A stretch of 64,000 nucleotides of DNA, taken from assembly GCA_025617745.1 (NCBI GenBank), contig CM046870.1, positions 6,759,618 to 6,823,617 on the forward strand. Direction: 5' to 3'. The notes beneath the pieces were generated by a model that was not told where the DNA came from, searched no databases, and saw only the letters and a list, made by a program, of their open reading frames with translations. Both the position numbers and the translations under genes were made by a program. The number at the start of each line of letters is the position of its first letter. Positions within the stretch are counted from its first letter, which is position 1. Below, piece by piece: positions 12,775-26,213 of the stretch. The stretch comes from Heliocidaris erythrogramma (Eukaryota > Echinodermata > Echinoidea > Camarodonta > Echinometridae).

Positions 12775-15680
12775 TATAGATAACCTGGATAACGGGGATA
12801 AATGGAGTAGATGAATGATCACCATAATCCATGTATTTCTAGAAGGCACTGCTGGTAATAATTTACAACAAGGCATCAAACATTCCTGTGGACAATACTG
12901 CATGATAGAAATCACTATCCCTTTGGGCTACCGATCCCCGCAAAGCATGACGGTATAATCATATCCAGCGTGTTTTACAATCATCCTACACTATTTCAAA
13001 TCGATATCTTTCATTTAGCCTCGTTCAATGCATCATAATAATAATTTCACTTCGAAAATCTTTAAAAATATCAATAATGGGCGGTCTGAAAGGGGATAGA
13101 ATTAGAGAGTGTGGTTAAACTACTGGAACACGTAACTATATGACGTATAACTAACAGTATACCCTCGGGTAAATATTAATCTGAAGATCTCCGTCGTTAT
13201 GAACCCTGAAAATAAAATCGAGTATCTTGGAGTAAGGTTAACCAAGATTCACCTGCCTCAGGCGAAGGAAAGGTTGAACACGTTTTTGGAGGAAGACCAG
13301 GTTTCGTTAACGGGGCTTGTAAAATCCCTTCTTCAACTCTGACTCAATGCCTACTATTCTACTTTCCTTATTATATTTTGGGGGAAGGGACACCGCCTTT
13401 CTAAAGCTTCGGCAAACGGCTTCGAATTTGTGGAGATATGTGACTCACCGCTTATCACTGGCAAAAAACACAACTTGTCACACTCCTGCTTTCAAAATCT
13501 TTTCATCTGTAGTTTTCTTTGTTTCATCAAAAATTGAAGATAATCATGCCTTTATTTACTTCCTACTTATTATCTCCTCTTCTTCTTCCCTCTTCTTGTC
13601 ATTTTTATTTTATTTTTCCTTTTTTTTTTGACAATCGTAAAATTTACAACTTTATTTTTTCTGTTTTCCCAACTTTGTCCGATTTGAATAATTCATATTC
13701 CGAATTCTTTTGATCCTTTTGTGCGTAAAGGGGGTTCATAATTGTTGCATTACTCCGAAGTAGTAGAGAAATATAAAACTGTATATATTCTGGACCAAAA
13801 GATGTTTCTAATTCTATATCTGCATGTGTTGGATGCTTTTCAGTTCATAATAAGAACAGGTTGGGTGATCATAATACAAAATTATTCTTATTTCCTACAT
13901 GATCAGCCTTTCAGACTATCTTCTTTATTTTGCTTTACTTAAGATTCAATTTTTGCCACCAGTGATCAGCACAAAATCAAATGAAATAAACTCCTGAACT
14001 CTGCTACCTCTTCGACCCTACCAGCTTGGTCTCAGACAGAGACACCCGGGGTCGGCGCGCTTGACCGAATTTTCAACCCATCAATTCCTACTATTTCTCG
14101 CGGCTAAATCATATACCACGAATAGATTTTTATCAAGAAAAAAAAAATCCACCACCTTTTGGCAATTATTGCTAGGATTTAGGACATAGCTTCAGGAGGA
14201 TTCCCCCAAGGCCTAATTTTTAGAACGGATGCAAGCTTGAACGACTGAGGTGGGATATTTAATTCTTCTTCTTTAAAACTAACGTTTTTTGTCATCAGCG
14301 GTGGTAATGATTAGCATATTGGGCTCAGGTGGGTGATGTGGACAGGTAATTTAACTTGATTGTGGCTTGACTTTGACCCCTGTAACAATCATTGAATTGG
14401 TTTGACTTGTAGATGACTAATGAGGAAGGTAAGATTACATTACACCTATAAGTGGAACAGACCGAAATTTGTCATTCACACGTTAATCATGTTAATCATT
14501 CACATTGAACATGTATTCAGGCGAGATTTCTTTTTTTATTTGCGTATTAAATGGTTGATTTCATTGCTCAGAAAAAATATATTTATAGTCTTTTTGTTTT
14601 CGATAGAATATACTAGTATATTTATAATCATTGTATACAAAAAAATAATAATTAGAGGTTGACAAGGTTGGAAAACACTTGGAAAAGGGGGCATTTACCT
14701 TTTATTAATACCCTTTTCGTGGGGGGTGGGGGCGTCGAACATCTTAGGGGCTACCCCCACCATTACACCAGAGTTATCAAGAGACTATGTGTCAGTCTTC
14801 CTTCGTCTCGATCTTGGATAAAGGCACGCAATCCATTCCAAACTTTTCACTGCGAATTTCATCTAAACACATTAACTGCTCAAATCTACTTTGCTATAAC
14901 TACAAATGCAATCAGTTGGAGCGATTTGTCTCCGCCTGTAACTCGGCCCGTTACTTCCGATACCTTAATTATCGATATAAAAAGTGTTGATATTTGTAGG
15001 GCAGAGAGAATCTTCTGCAACACGCTGCCACGATGTGATAATGATTGACCATGACGCTGATAATATAAGAAACAATTCTCAGTGGGAATGCGCTATAGGA
15101 ATCGTAGAGGAACTAAGCAAGGGTCCAATTTGCGCTAATTTAGACTGTCAATGTGCATTCGCGTTCGCTGGTTATCGTCGCAGAGAAGATGTGAGAGTAT
15201 GATGAAGAACATACTCACATTAATAACCTGGCCAGATGAGGCAAGCTCTTTTTCGCATTAAAACTTGATCAGAGTCAGCTGAGGAGTGAATTTAGTGAGG
15301 GATGGAATTTAATTGCAGAGGAGGGTTTTTTTTTTTACTTGCTGTACTTAGTTCAAGGCGAGCTGTATGACACCGCATCATCTCAATCAAAAGTTCCTAT
15401 ATTCATCATAATCAAACTTATCATATAAATTACATCTGCAATCGACCTCTTAAAGAACAATGATTACATTACATAATATGTAACGATTATGATGCTAGAA
15501 AGTATCAGATTTAGTGTAATGAATGCTGTTTTGATCAGCGTTGCCTGAGAAAAATACATCTTGCAATTTCATGTTCGCTGTGATTAAGATTATTAATTGT
15601 CGCCGTTCTCCAATAATTGCTGGTATGGTAACAAAATTTCCGATTGCGTTGAATTCTACTACGTGTAGATGTCATATTTT
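12775..15680. other. no gene recognised
   Basis: Short open frames only. A frame of 129 codons at 14,659-15,048 shows no motif and no credible splice context. Confidence 0.35.
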
Positions 15681-15681
15681 T

Positions 15682-15859
15682 AAGGGCTGGTCACATTGGT
15701 CCCATAACGATAACGATAACGAGATTTTTCATTAAAGGTACACCATAGACCTGTCCTATAACAGACACGAATATACCCACAGGTACTTATCATATAGTAG
15801 GGTCTACCTTTAATTGAAAATCTTGTTATCGTTATCGGACATTAATGTGACTAGCCCTT
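15682..15859. mobile_element. MITE with about 55-bp terminal inverted repeats
   Basis: The left end AAGGGCTGGTCACATT continues into GATAACGATAACGA and ATTAAAGGTA. The right end is the imperfect reverse complement of the same words. The middle is about 60 bp with no coding potential. The superfamily is not clear from the ends. Confidence 0.75.
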
Positions 15860-17387
15860 TGATCTAAAGCGGCTGACCTCGCTGGTTTTGCCGCATTAAC
15901 TGTCGCAATGTGGAACCCAATATTAATTGATTCGCATCATCATCACCATCCAAAAAAAATCTGCACTTAGTCCCGTTGTCAATTATTGTTTATATTGTTA
16001 ATTGCGCAATAGTTATTGTTATATACTTTTAAAAAAATGAAAATGAAAGGGGAAAAAAATCTAAATCTAAACTCTGAAATCTGAAAGTTAGAGTCTGTCC
16101 ATGAAGCTTCATGGTCAGTCTATGCAATTGTAAAGATCGATAACGTCATAGACTGAAATAGCCCTCATGTGGTTTAGTATTTCAGAAAGAATCTGATGCT
16201 TTAATTTTAGATTTAGATTTTTCTTTTTTACAATAATCATTATCATTTTCAGCCGTTTTGGGTCTGTTGCTCCACCCCTCAACTTTACGGAGTAGACATG
16301 CATATCATCATTATTGCAATAAGTACGTTCTAATGCTCAGCCCCCTACTTTCAGATCAACTCCCCTCTCACCAATTTCAAAACGGCTCCGCGTCATCTTG
16401 GTATGTATATATGAACGGCATCGTGGTATATTTTTTTTTTGTGTTGCTAAAAATATTGACTCTCTTCAACAATGAAATTCCTCGCATCTTGGGCCAAGGT
16501 CAGGAGCTTGTCAGGACCCTCTATTCTCAGTTTTGTTCTGACCGACATCAAACTTGTGGGATTATGATATCATTATCACCTACACTTCATGCCTACCCTT
16601 GGGCGTATCCATGTTTTCATAAAGGGGGGGGGGGCAATTCCGTAAAAAAACTACTGATAATTAAATAAAACCGGGTAATTTTATCTATAATCTTTGTCTT
16701 AATGTATGTTTTATAATACGTCTTTCAATGTATATATTACATATATATATTATATAGTCCTGTAAAATTTTCTTTAAGGACAAGTAGCGTGGACTTACTT
16801 TGTTGTTCCGGGTTTTTTTTTAATGAATAAAATGATATTGCAAACAAGTGCGATTTTGGATCTAAAATTTGAAAGGGGGCATAATTTTACTTTTGTGTAC
16901 CAATAAAAAGGTATATGTCACATTGATTTTAAAAGGGGGAATGGGTCGGTTATGCTTCCCACCCCCTCCGGCCCTGAATCCACCATTGGTATACCTGCGA
17001 CTTCGCTTGGCTGGCCACACACTTGTCAACGCGCAATAAATTACAACCCATACCTAAGCTTAAAGCCAATGATACGACACCTTTCAAGCTCGACGCTGAT
17101 TGAGGTACAATGCAGCCGTGACCTTACCGGGTCAGCGCGGCTAGCTTTGGATGAGGAGAAGATGCCGTCTTTATTACCCCTTCGTCAATGTCATCTGACT
17201 TTTGCGTATTAGAATCACGTGATAGATGGGTGGATGCCACAGACGTAAAGACTAATAAATAAAGCATTGTCATTATTATCGTATGTATATTATATTCCCG
17301 ATAGAAGAGGCTCAGCCAAAGTGAGAGTGGCAGTATGTAAATTTTTGTTACCCCTTCTGAATTGTAATTTTGACATTATGACTTAAA
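15860..17387. other. no gene recognised
   Basis: AT-rich sequence. A poly(G) run lies at about 16,625. Bases 16,935-16,992 end in CCGGCCCTGAATCCACCATTG, which resembles a single terminus of a hAT-like element, but no partner terminus was found. Confidence 0.35.
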
Positions 17388-17534
17388 CTTTTGTTATCCT
17401 TTGTAAAATGAAAATTGAGAGTGATCATTCACGTTGGATTTTAATCAATATATAATATATACATAAATTGATTAAAATTCAAACCGGAATGATCACTCTC
17501 GATTTTCATTTTACAAAATTAAGGATAACAAAAG
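17388..17534. mobile_element. foldback MITE, arms about 65 bp
   Basis: The left arm CTTTTGTTATCCT, TTTGTAAAATGAAAAT, GAGAGTGATCATTC is repeated in reverse complement on the right with few mismatches. The short AT-rich centre is around 17,450-17,468. Confidence 0.8.
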
Positions 17535-17763
17535 TAATTACAAATGACTTTTTTTTAATTTGACCAGGAGCGTCTGTTCCGAGCCTCCTCAGGGTTTTAA
17601 CAAATTTGCTCTATAGTAAAATAAAAGTCTTAATAATGATTTTGAAGACTGCAAATACATTATGAGATTATAAGATGAATTTGATCAATTTGATAATATA
17701 CTCAAGCAGCTATTAGGGAAATATAGTGGCTGAGTAATGAGCAAATACCAGGAGCGGGGAGTG

Positions 17764-17781
17764 GGGGGGGGGGGGGGGGGA
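17764..17781. repeat. poly(G) tract
   Basis: A run of about 17 G in GTGGGGG context, one of many long G or C homopolymers in this window. Confidence 0.9.
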
Positions 17782-18221
17782 GACAGTTGCCCTCATTAAC
17801 TTCGGGAGTAATTGTTCATCCTTCACATATCCCTGAAAAATGAATCGCCATTTTTAAAGCTATTACTATAGCATTACTCCTTACACATCCCCAAAATGAT
17901 ATTGAAACAAAGCGCCAAAATACAGACATTGGCACTTTTCCCCTTCCGTGCCAAAGTCCTTCTTGCAGTGAACTGCTCACCCCACCCCTTTCATGTACAC
18001 TCATTACGGCAGACAAATTGATCTGACGAGGTAGACAAATAGTTCCCCTAACACTCTCCATAAGATGTAGATAACCTAATTGGGGTGGACATTAACATGA
18101 TTTGTTCACGATGCTTACAAATTTCCAATCGATCTTGCTTAATTGTGGGCGATGAGTTGAACCTATATGCCCTGGCAGCTATACATGTATAGAAAAATTT
18201 GATGGTTTAATACACGTCGTT

Positions 18222-18475
18222 TTCCGAAGGTTCATAATTTCGAAGGTTATCATCCGAAGGTTCGTAATTCTCAAAAAATGAAAAAGGGTTAATAATTTCG
18301 AAAATGAAACATGGTTTATAATTCCGAAAATGAAATAGAACGCTTCACACCATTTTTCGAATTACGAACATTCAGAATAATAAACCCTACTTCATTTTCG
18401 GAATTACGAATCTTATTTCATTTTCGGAATTATGAACCTTCGGAATATCGAATCTTCGGGAAAACGAATGCCCCC
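18222..18475. mobile_element. palindromic array of CCGAAGGTTCATAATT units
   Basis: The left half repeats CCGAAGGTTC(A/G)TAATT and AATTTCGAAAATGAAA words. The right half carries them in reverse complement (TTTCATTTTCGGAATTA, GAACCTTCGGAATA). The whole block is one large imperfect inverted repeat made of roughly 20-bp sub-units. No coding sequence. Confidence 0.65.
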
Positions 18476-18479
18476 GATT

Positions 18480-20000
18480 TAGTAACGTTATAGTCTGATT
18501 CTCTGTCTAGAATTCATCAGATATAGGCCATGTTGAAAGTTTCTGAGGATATGAATGTGGCTATGATCTGCCCTCGTTGATTTAGCCTACTCCAACGTAA
18601 CATATTGTGACGTAGGCACCTGTTCCAAGCTTGTAGGCCAACCAGAAACCGTTTCTGTCATGTTTCGATGGGTTTCCCGCCCTCTTTCATTTCATAGCGG
18701 ATAAGAATTGAAGCCATGCCATTCCCAACAAATCAAGTCGTCTTTCAAACTCTTTTCTTAAAAAAAAACTTTATCATCAAGAGTCTTTCTTTGATATGAG
18801 TAATCATATTTTATTCCTCCAATGACCCTTTACTCTGAATTTCAAAATGCCTCCAGCAAATCAAAGAAATTATGGAATTCTGAACCCCCAAATCAAGGCA
18901 AAATAAGCCAAACCGTGTTGTTGTTTACGAGGCGGTGTCAAATGATTATGAAATTGCTTTAAGACTATTATTTTACATGAAAGTTGTATAATTCTTCCTT
19001 TGTAGATTATTTATTTATTCATTTATTATCATTATTTGAAATTGTTGATTTATTTATTTGATTTATTTATTTATTTCTGCTTGATTTCTCAATTCATCAA
19101 ATAATGGAATACATACATTATACAAATTATGCGATATACAATACAATGGAACATCATGACATTAATGTATCTTAAACTACAAGGCTAACAGTAAGATTAT
19201 AGAATGAAAAATCAAACAAGAGGGTTTTCATAATAAGCCGAGGCTTGACAGCATGAAAGCCCTTTGAGATAAAATATAATGATAAAATAATGAGAGAGAG
19301 AAAGAGAAGAAGACACAGAGAGAAATAATTATGTTGAATTGAATTGTATTGAATTGAATATTAATGACAATAAGTATTAATCATTGTAAGTATTGCAGTA
19401 CCCATAATAAAAAAATAATATAGATAAAATGGTTATATATGAATGATGGTTGAAAAAAAATTGAAATGCCCTAGGAACCACAGAATATAGAAGGAAAAAT
19501 AAAATGGTAGACCTACATATTTTGTGTTAAAATTATCCAAATATGACAACAAAAAGATGATAATCCGAGTTTTGGCCGGAAAAACGTGTCTCTTGGCATT
19601 TAAATCTCTCATATCTAAAGGTCTGTGAAAAATAGTATCGACATACCTATGTCGGTCAATACTACTGGCCTTTTTCAAGCCACTAAGAATTTAATTGCAA
19701 TAGACAATTTGGCAGAAGCCCATGTCTGATTAAAAACAGTCAATTTTGACAGTCGCTGGCTTAAAGGCTAGTATCTTTAAGCGACGTTATGACAAAGATT
19801 TAACCTCGATTTCCTACTATACAACCTAAACACATAAATATTTAAAGCAGATGCGGGCAATAATTTGAATCTAATCAAAGTGTATCTATGTACTTGTAAT
19901 AATTTGTAATCATCGCCAATAACGATAAAAAGTCTGGCTATATATATATATATACATATACACGTTATCTCTAAGAAGGTCTTTACATATATTTATTCAC
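18480..20000. other. no gene recognised
   Basis: AT-rich. ATTT tetranucleotide repeats lie at about 19,010-19,075. A GAATT-rich stretch lies near 19,335, and a short TA microsatellite near 19,940. Confidence 0.4.
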
Positions 20001-20004
20001 AGTC

Positions 20005-20165
20005 ATCGGATCAAGAATTTCCCGCGCCCGCACACTTGTGTGCACATTCTCCACTCCCTGGAGAGCACTCCAGCCAGGCGACATTATTTTACAGCCACTC
20101 ACGGTGGCACCTGGGTGGAGAGAAGCAATGTAGATAAATGGCTTGCTTATGCCGGGTATCGAATT
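20005..20165 (-). mobile_element. partial SINE body copy
   Basis: CCCGCACACTTGTGTGCACATTCTCCACTCCCTGG and CACCTGGGTGGAGAG match the body of the 4,193-4,556 SINE. The tRNA-like head is missing or unrecognisable. Confidence 0.55.
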
Positions 20166-21828
20166 AACGCCCTGTGCATTTCCAGTCAAATGTTTAAAAC
20201 CCCTCGAATACGACACTTCTGCAAAGTGAATGCAACAAAACAATTATTTATCAATAACAGTATTAAATGATGATTAAAAAAAACCGAATGCTGATGTATA
20301 ATCAATATTGATTAAACATTCAAGCTCTATATTGTATACCAACGCATAATCGTAAGATTATGGTATAGAAAAAAATAAGTGCATAAATATGTAACCGCTA
20401 ATGATTAGTAGTCATTTGGCATGTCTACTCAAGGAGGTGTTCCTTGGTTTATTGCTATACCTTATTTCAAAATTTTCCAAAATATGTACAATACCCTTAA
20501 AAAAACCTTATAAAGAATGGCTTTGTACGCTTCTATCATGTCTGTTCCACATACTTGGGTTATAGAAACTCATTTCCTCTTCGTTTTGCTCACCCTTTTT
20601 CATTCGATGTGCAGTCATTCCCCAATGGATGAATTCTTTTCAGTTTTCAATGATAACAATGATTATTGTAACATACACTCAGCAGTTTTGAAAGTACCGT
20701 ATCATAAAAAATAATGTCATTCTCAATATCATCGAAATCATTCGACACAATCTAATAATATTTATCGTTACACAGTTAGGCCTATTTTTATTTTTATTTT
20801 TCATCATTAGTGTATACTGATGTCGTTAATAGTGTACATATTTTGCAAAGATTCGTTTTAGCCAGCCTAAACGATTGGGCCTACTTTAATGGAGCAGTTT
20901 GAATTTTTAACTTGAAGCAAGAAGCCTTCAGACATTGGAATGTTTGTTGAATAATGATTTGGTTGCCTTGGGGAAACATCTAATTTCTTCGCCGTAGCCT
21001 CCGATCAGATATCACTTACTATATCTATATTGGTTCATCATTTTCTAGTTACGTGCTCGATGCTTATCATAGAACTCTTAATGGCCTTGTATGGTTGCTC
21101 GAACATCAACAGTTAGTTCCTATCAGCATGCTCACGCCTTTTATTTCAGTAATTGTTCCTGATATGCTGCGTGCAAAGCCAAATCAATGAAATGAAAAGG
21201 AGATATTGAATTTGGCACATGTCTTGATTTTCCTGTATAAATAAATAAAAGTTCTTTTGACATCTTAAACGCAAATCATCAACTGCGGAATGCACATAAT
21301 TTACCCTGCACGAAATTATGTTTTAAATCATGGCTTATTATTTTATTGGCTTTTACATTGCATACCACCAGCGTATACGAGCATAATGCATCTTGCCCGA
21401 ATGTCAATTTTTTTCCTAATTTAGAATTTTACGAGCGAAATTTAGGAAATTTTTCTAGTGAACATTTTGTCATTGGACATACCAAATAAAATATATTTAC
21501 CAATATATACCACCTCGCTCACGGAGTAAGAGGTGACGGTTGCCCGAAGATGAGTAATTTAAAACTTCTGGGGGATGCGTCCCCCAGAAGTCAAGGAGGT
21601 CAAAATAATTGTGCTTGGCCAAAAACCTCTACTACATGACATTTCATGAAAACTACTTGGGAGTATGATCCTATTCCCTTTTCATTATTCAGAAAAGAAG
21701 AAATGAAGATTTAAAACAGAGGAGAACAAAAGCTATAAAAATGCCAGGCGTTATTCACATTTTTTTCTTATTATTTATAGAAAATATGTGGTCTTGTAAA
21801 TTTGCGGGTATAATAACTAAAGCGATAA
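20166..21828. other. no gene recognised
   Basis: AT-rich sequence with no supported exon. A small perfect hairpin lies at 21,564-21,591. Confidence 0.4.
21564..21591. other. perfect 12-bp stem hairpin with TGCG loop
   Basis: ACTTCTGGGGGA and its exact reverse complement flank a four-base TGCG loop. There is no T-tract or gene context to suggest a role. Confidence 0.6.
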
Positions 21829-21830
21829 AT

Positions 21831-21980
21831 CAGGGCTCCGTTTCATAAAACTTGTTATCAATAACAACTGCCACATTTTTATGACAAATTTGCTCACAGC
21901 CAATCAAATGCAACGATTTCAGTAGCTTATATCAATTACCGTAACTTGTTATTGATATACTAGTTTTATGAAACAGGATC
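21831..21980. mobile_element. palindromic GTTTCAT-ended MITE, copy 1
   Basis: Ends are CCGTTTCATAAAACTTG and its mirrored partner CAAG/TAGTTTTATGAAAC. The stem contains TTATCAATAACAA on the left and TTGTTATTGATA on the right. The centre carries CAGCCAATCAAATGCAACGA and CAGTAGCTTATA, which recur in the other copies (22,262; 47,947; 62,658). Confidence 0.75.
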
Positions 21981-22261
21981 ATGATGAACTTATGTTGGGG
22001 GACTTTCTGATATTGTTTGGGCTTTCTAACTGGGAAACTGAAGGAAGCTGAAGTCGAGACAATCTCTACTTATCAGAAATTATCTCTCTTTAGAAACGCC
22101 CTTATTAAATGGAAGTATAAATCATACATGCCATAATGTTGAATGACAGCGACAGTAATGTGTTGCTATGTTCAGTAACATAATAATCACGCTATCGGGA
22201 GCACGCCTTCTGAAATTGTCATTGCTCTTCATAATCACGGATGAAACGTTTTACATGTCAC

Positions 22262-22404
22262 CAGGGGAGCGTTTCATCAAGCGTTTTGTCAGTGATTTTA
22301 CCGACAACTGTTATAAGCTACTGAATCCTTGCATCTGATTGGCTGAGAGCAAATTTGTCAGTAAAAAAGTCACTGACAAAATGCTTGATGAAATGCTCCC
22401 CAGG
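22262..22404. mobile_element. palindromic GTTTCAT-ended MITE, copy 2
   Basis: Ends are CAGGGGAGCGTTTCATCAAG and its reverse complement. The stem is TTTTGTCAGTGA. The central segment has CATCTGATTGGCTGAGAGC and TTATAAGCTACTGAATCC. It is in the opposite orientation to copy 1. Confidence 0.8.
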
Positions 22405-23550
22405 AATACTAGTCATGGGTTTAACTATGAAGCTCATATGTGACAAAAAATAATGGTGCCTGGAAAATATCTACAGGCAAAACATAAATTGTCAATTTCT
22501 GTCAATTTGCTTTGGTGGTTTGGCAAAAATTTATTTCATGAAACACAAAATATATACTTAGAGTTTAATTTCTCTCTCTATGTCCCTGTCTCTCTCTCTC
22601 TCTCCCTCTCTATAGTTCTCTTTCTATCGATCTATCTGTCTGTCTCATCATCAGATCATCTTCATTTTTTGAGAAACTTCTTATCTTAATTTCTGGAGAT
22701 GACTTTCAGAAAAGTAGCGATTTCCGACGTCAGACAATAGAACTTAAAAAATAAGAATTGATACTAAACAAGTTTGATATGTCTCATAATTGTGAACAAA
22801 GAAAAAAGACGTGACTACATCGAAACTAGCGAATTATTTGAATAAATGCAATTATAAGCTGACATAAGGCGTTCATCTGATTCACTCATGGGTCGCACCC
22901 ATCTCAAATACACATATCAAAACACATGTTAACTCTTACTTTGTCATGGGCTCTCGTTTGTTTCGAGATTTTACCAAAACGTGGATGAGTCTTATTTTTC
23001 TAATGCTTGCATCTCTTGAAACAGGCCTCGTGTAAGAAAAATGATGTGGACAAAAGATTTAGCAAATGAAACCCCTTAATTCCTATTGATTTCTTACGCT
23101 GTCGTTAATGAATTTCATAGGTAGGAAATATTGTACAAAATGAGTTCACTTTCAGTAATTTTGCTCTCTGTCTCACATTCCACATTCCTTTGCTATTGTT
23201 TGATGTCAAATCGAGAAAATCTATCTTACACAACTTGTAAGTCTCTCAAGAAATGCTTATGGTACCATATAAAGTTTCTTATAGATATTTAGATTGCTTA
23301 ATTCATGCTCTAAACCTGTAGATAATCACTACAAATTTTCTGGGAGAGAAATCTTAGATGAAACATGACCTAGTCGGTCGTCCAATACACGTGGCACTGG
23401 CACAGTAAATAAACAATCTTTGTTATAGCTTAAAAAACCCAACGATTCATGTAACTTTGTTTACAGTCAAGCCCTCGGGCACAATTTTACATGGAGGGCG
23501 GATGACGTCTCTTTCTCGAATATCAACTTCAGTGTTTCTATCTCTTTCAA
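22405..23550. other. no gene recognised; CT microsatellite
   Basis: A short CT/ATCT microsatellite lies at about 22,570-22,650. The rest is AT-rich with no supported exon. Confidence 0.45.
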
Positions 23551-23552
23551 TT

Positions 23553-23720
23553 CAATTCAATTTATTTTCAACTTTTCAATATAAGTGTATACAAAGTAAT
23601 AAAGGAACAAAATAATGTTCATGTATTTTAACAAAAATATGACAAAATGTATATTAATGTGGTACATACATAGTTGGAGGACACACGTCTGAAAGCAAAA
23701 GCTTGGGGTGAGGGTGCCCT
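23553..23720 (-). mobile_element. possible LINE 3' end remnant
   Basis: TTCAATTCAATTTATTTTCA on the plus strand reads as an A-rich terminus on the minus strand, a common look for LINE 3' ends. No coding remnant is attached, so this is tentative. Confidence 0.25.
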
Positions 23721-23810
23721 ATATCGGCGTACATAATAAATATATAAAAAGGAAATAACTGCATAAAAATGAAGAAGATAATATCCCTAGACCGCTGAGC
23801 TTGATTGGAG

Positions 23811-23830
23811 GGGGGGGGGGGGGGGGGAGG
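23811..23830. repeat. poly(G) tract
   Basis: A G run of about 17-18 bases followed by AGGGAGGG. Confidence 0.9.
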
Positions 23831-24164
23831 GAGGGGGAACGAGTAAATATTTTGACAGTTTTGTGATAGTGGAAATGTAAATTATACTAGAAAAGATACG
23901 AAAATTAAAACAGACCACCTCCCTGCCTGAATATGAGTTAACAACTGGCCGAATACTGCTAATTAAAAAAAATATCGGGGCTGCAGCCTCAGGAACCCCT
24001 CCCTCCTGGTAAGCCCCCGAATTTGTTCCTAGGATATGTAGGAACTGAAAAAGATATGCAATAGAAGGAAATAATGCTATCTCTTAAATATATTTACGGC
24101 ACTTGAAATGAACAGTCCAAAGCACTGTCGATCATGATCATAATTATTAGCTTAGTAATTATAA

Positions 24165-24269
24165 TTACATGTAAAGCGCTTGGAAACAAAATATTTTAGC
24201 ACTAAACAAACATGTTATTATTATTAATATGATAATAATTATCAGTAATATTATTATTATATTACTATC

Positions 24270-24307
<38 letters not shown>

Positions 24308-24445
24308 GTTGTTGTTGTTATTATTAATATTATTATTATTATAATTATTATTGTTATTATTTTCATTATCATTATTATTATTATCAATATTATCATTGTT
24401 ATTATTAATCCTATTATTATTATCATCATCATCATCATATCATTA
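24165..24445 (+). repeat. LINE/SINE tail remnant expanding into a TTA microsatellite
   Basis: TAAAGCGCTTGGAAAC and ACATGTTATTATT resemble the CR1-like 3' terminus found at 42,470 and 59,765. An imperfect (TTA/TCA)n tract of about 230 bp follows, probably seeded by the element's short tandem tail. Confidence 0.6.
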
Positions 24446-25940
24446 TTATACTATTTTTGTTATACATCCTAACCGTATGATTTCATAGCATATTGTAATG
24501 TAATGTTTCTTCAGAAGCAAATAGTGAAAAATGTGTTTTTCTCTCCAATCTATGACTAATTGTATTTGCACTATGCCTGGAAAGCAATGAATCAATATCT
24601 TATCATTCAGACCGTTTTGGAACTGTCTGACGGAATGCTATAAAACTATCGCGAAATGAAATACATCGCAATGTGAAAGCGACCATGACGGTGGAGAGAG
24701 CATATTGATTTGGTTGAGAAATAAATTGTTGACATAGCTCAGAGGGATGACATCTTGGAACAATAATTGTCCGGCAATCCGCCCCGCTTTGGCATATGAG
24801 CATCATCCTCCAGCATCCTAGATTTTTCTCCCGAAATTCAATCCCGCCAAAAATCAGTTTAAATTAGAACCACCCCTCTTCTCCCTCCAAACTGGTATCC
24901 CGACATAATACGGCCGGATCAGAACACGTGTGAGACGCACCAAGGAGTAGCAAAACCAATGCCTGATACCTTCACAATCCATCAATTTAAAATGGCAAAA
25001 TAAAAGGATTAGAAGAATTACGATTCAGTGAGAAAATATCTTGATCATCGAGGCTTACCTTTTTTGTTTTGTTTTTCCACAGAGTTTGTACCCGTTGTCC
25101 GTTTGACTTCATCGCAAGACTCCGCAGCCTAGATTCCGCTTGTCATCCGCTCCAAGAAATATCGGCGGGTTCTTTTTCGCTTTTCCACCACAAATCTCCC
25201 TCAAAAAACATGTCTAGAGAGAGTGAAAGGTGTATCCAAATCTGCCGCTGGCAAGCTATTTAATCTTCACCGAGCGAAGAGATGTCTTTCTTTATATCAA
25301 AAGCAGATTTGGTTTGGCTTTTCTTTCACCTCATCCGCCGCATATTTAAGGATTTCTACGTGATGATATATTTTTTTCCTTTTTATAAGACAAAAAGTAA
25401 CAAAAAGACCACACCTAAATTTCACACCATCACTGACAGATGATGCAGTATACATGGGAAGTTAGACGGGGATCTTCCGGCGTCGCATCGTCCATAACTA
25501 AACCTTAAACACAGGTGGAGAAATCTAAAGTGGGCGGATCTAACCTTTCTATACTAATCGCTGATTGGTGCGATTAACCATCACAATTCCCAAGTCGCAT
25601 GAAACACTCGCCGTGATTGATGGAATTTCTGTTTGATTGACATCAGGTGAGACGGGTATCGAAACTATGTGATGTACCAGTATTTTCCACGTCTCTCCAT
25701 ATTATTTCAATTTTCCTCTAAATGTTCCGCCGCTTTTCAAATATCTCTCAATATTTAGTTGTTGTTGTTTTTGTACAGAATCTTCAAAGGAATTAACCCA
25801 TGTGAAAAGGGGTGTCGGGGGATCAAAAATTAGATGCGTCCTTTGACTGGATGGAAGTGAGGACTCCTGAGGCTTCAATAAGAATGAATAGTCGTTATGG
25901 TCAAATGATTATGATTTATTGCTTTTGAAATGAGTAATCA
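24446..25940. other. no gene recognised
   Basis: A 64-codon frame at 25,069-25,263 follows an acceptor-like pyrimidine tract. It has no recognisable motif or partner exon. Confidence 0.35.
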
Positions 25941-25953
25941 TGTTAAGGCGTTC

Positions 25954-25954
<1 letters not shown>

Positions 25955-25998
<44 letters not shown>

Positions 25999-26010
25999 TC
26001 TCTTTCTTTC
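25955..26010. repeat. TC/TATC microsatellite
   Basis: A (TC)n tract followed by TATC repeats and more TC. Confidence 0.9.
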
Positions 26011-26213
26011 TTATACTTCTCCCCCTCACTCTCTCCTTTTTATCCCCCTTTTCTTCCCTTACACTATTCTATGATATTCTCATCTCCACCGGGAGATTCT
26101 TAAAGTTGTTACCGGTTATTGTCAAGATTCGTCACCGATGCACTTTTCTGATTACAACCACTGAATTAGATAGATCAGGTGAATGACACTCCAACAAGAC
26201 AAGAAATACCAAC

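Noticed and set aside
25069..25263. Possible exon after an acceptor-like pyrimidine tract
   Set aside because: No partner exon, no recognisable motif, and such tracts are common here.
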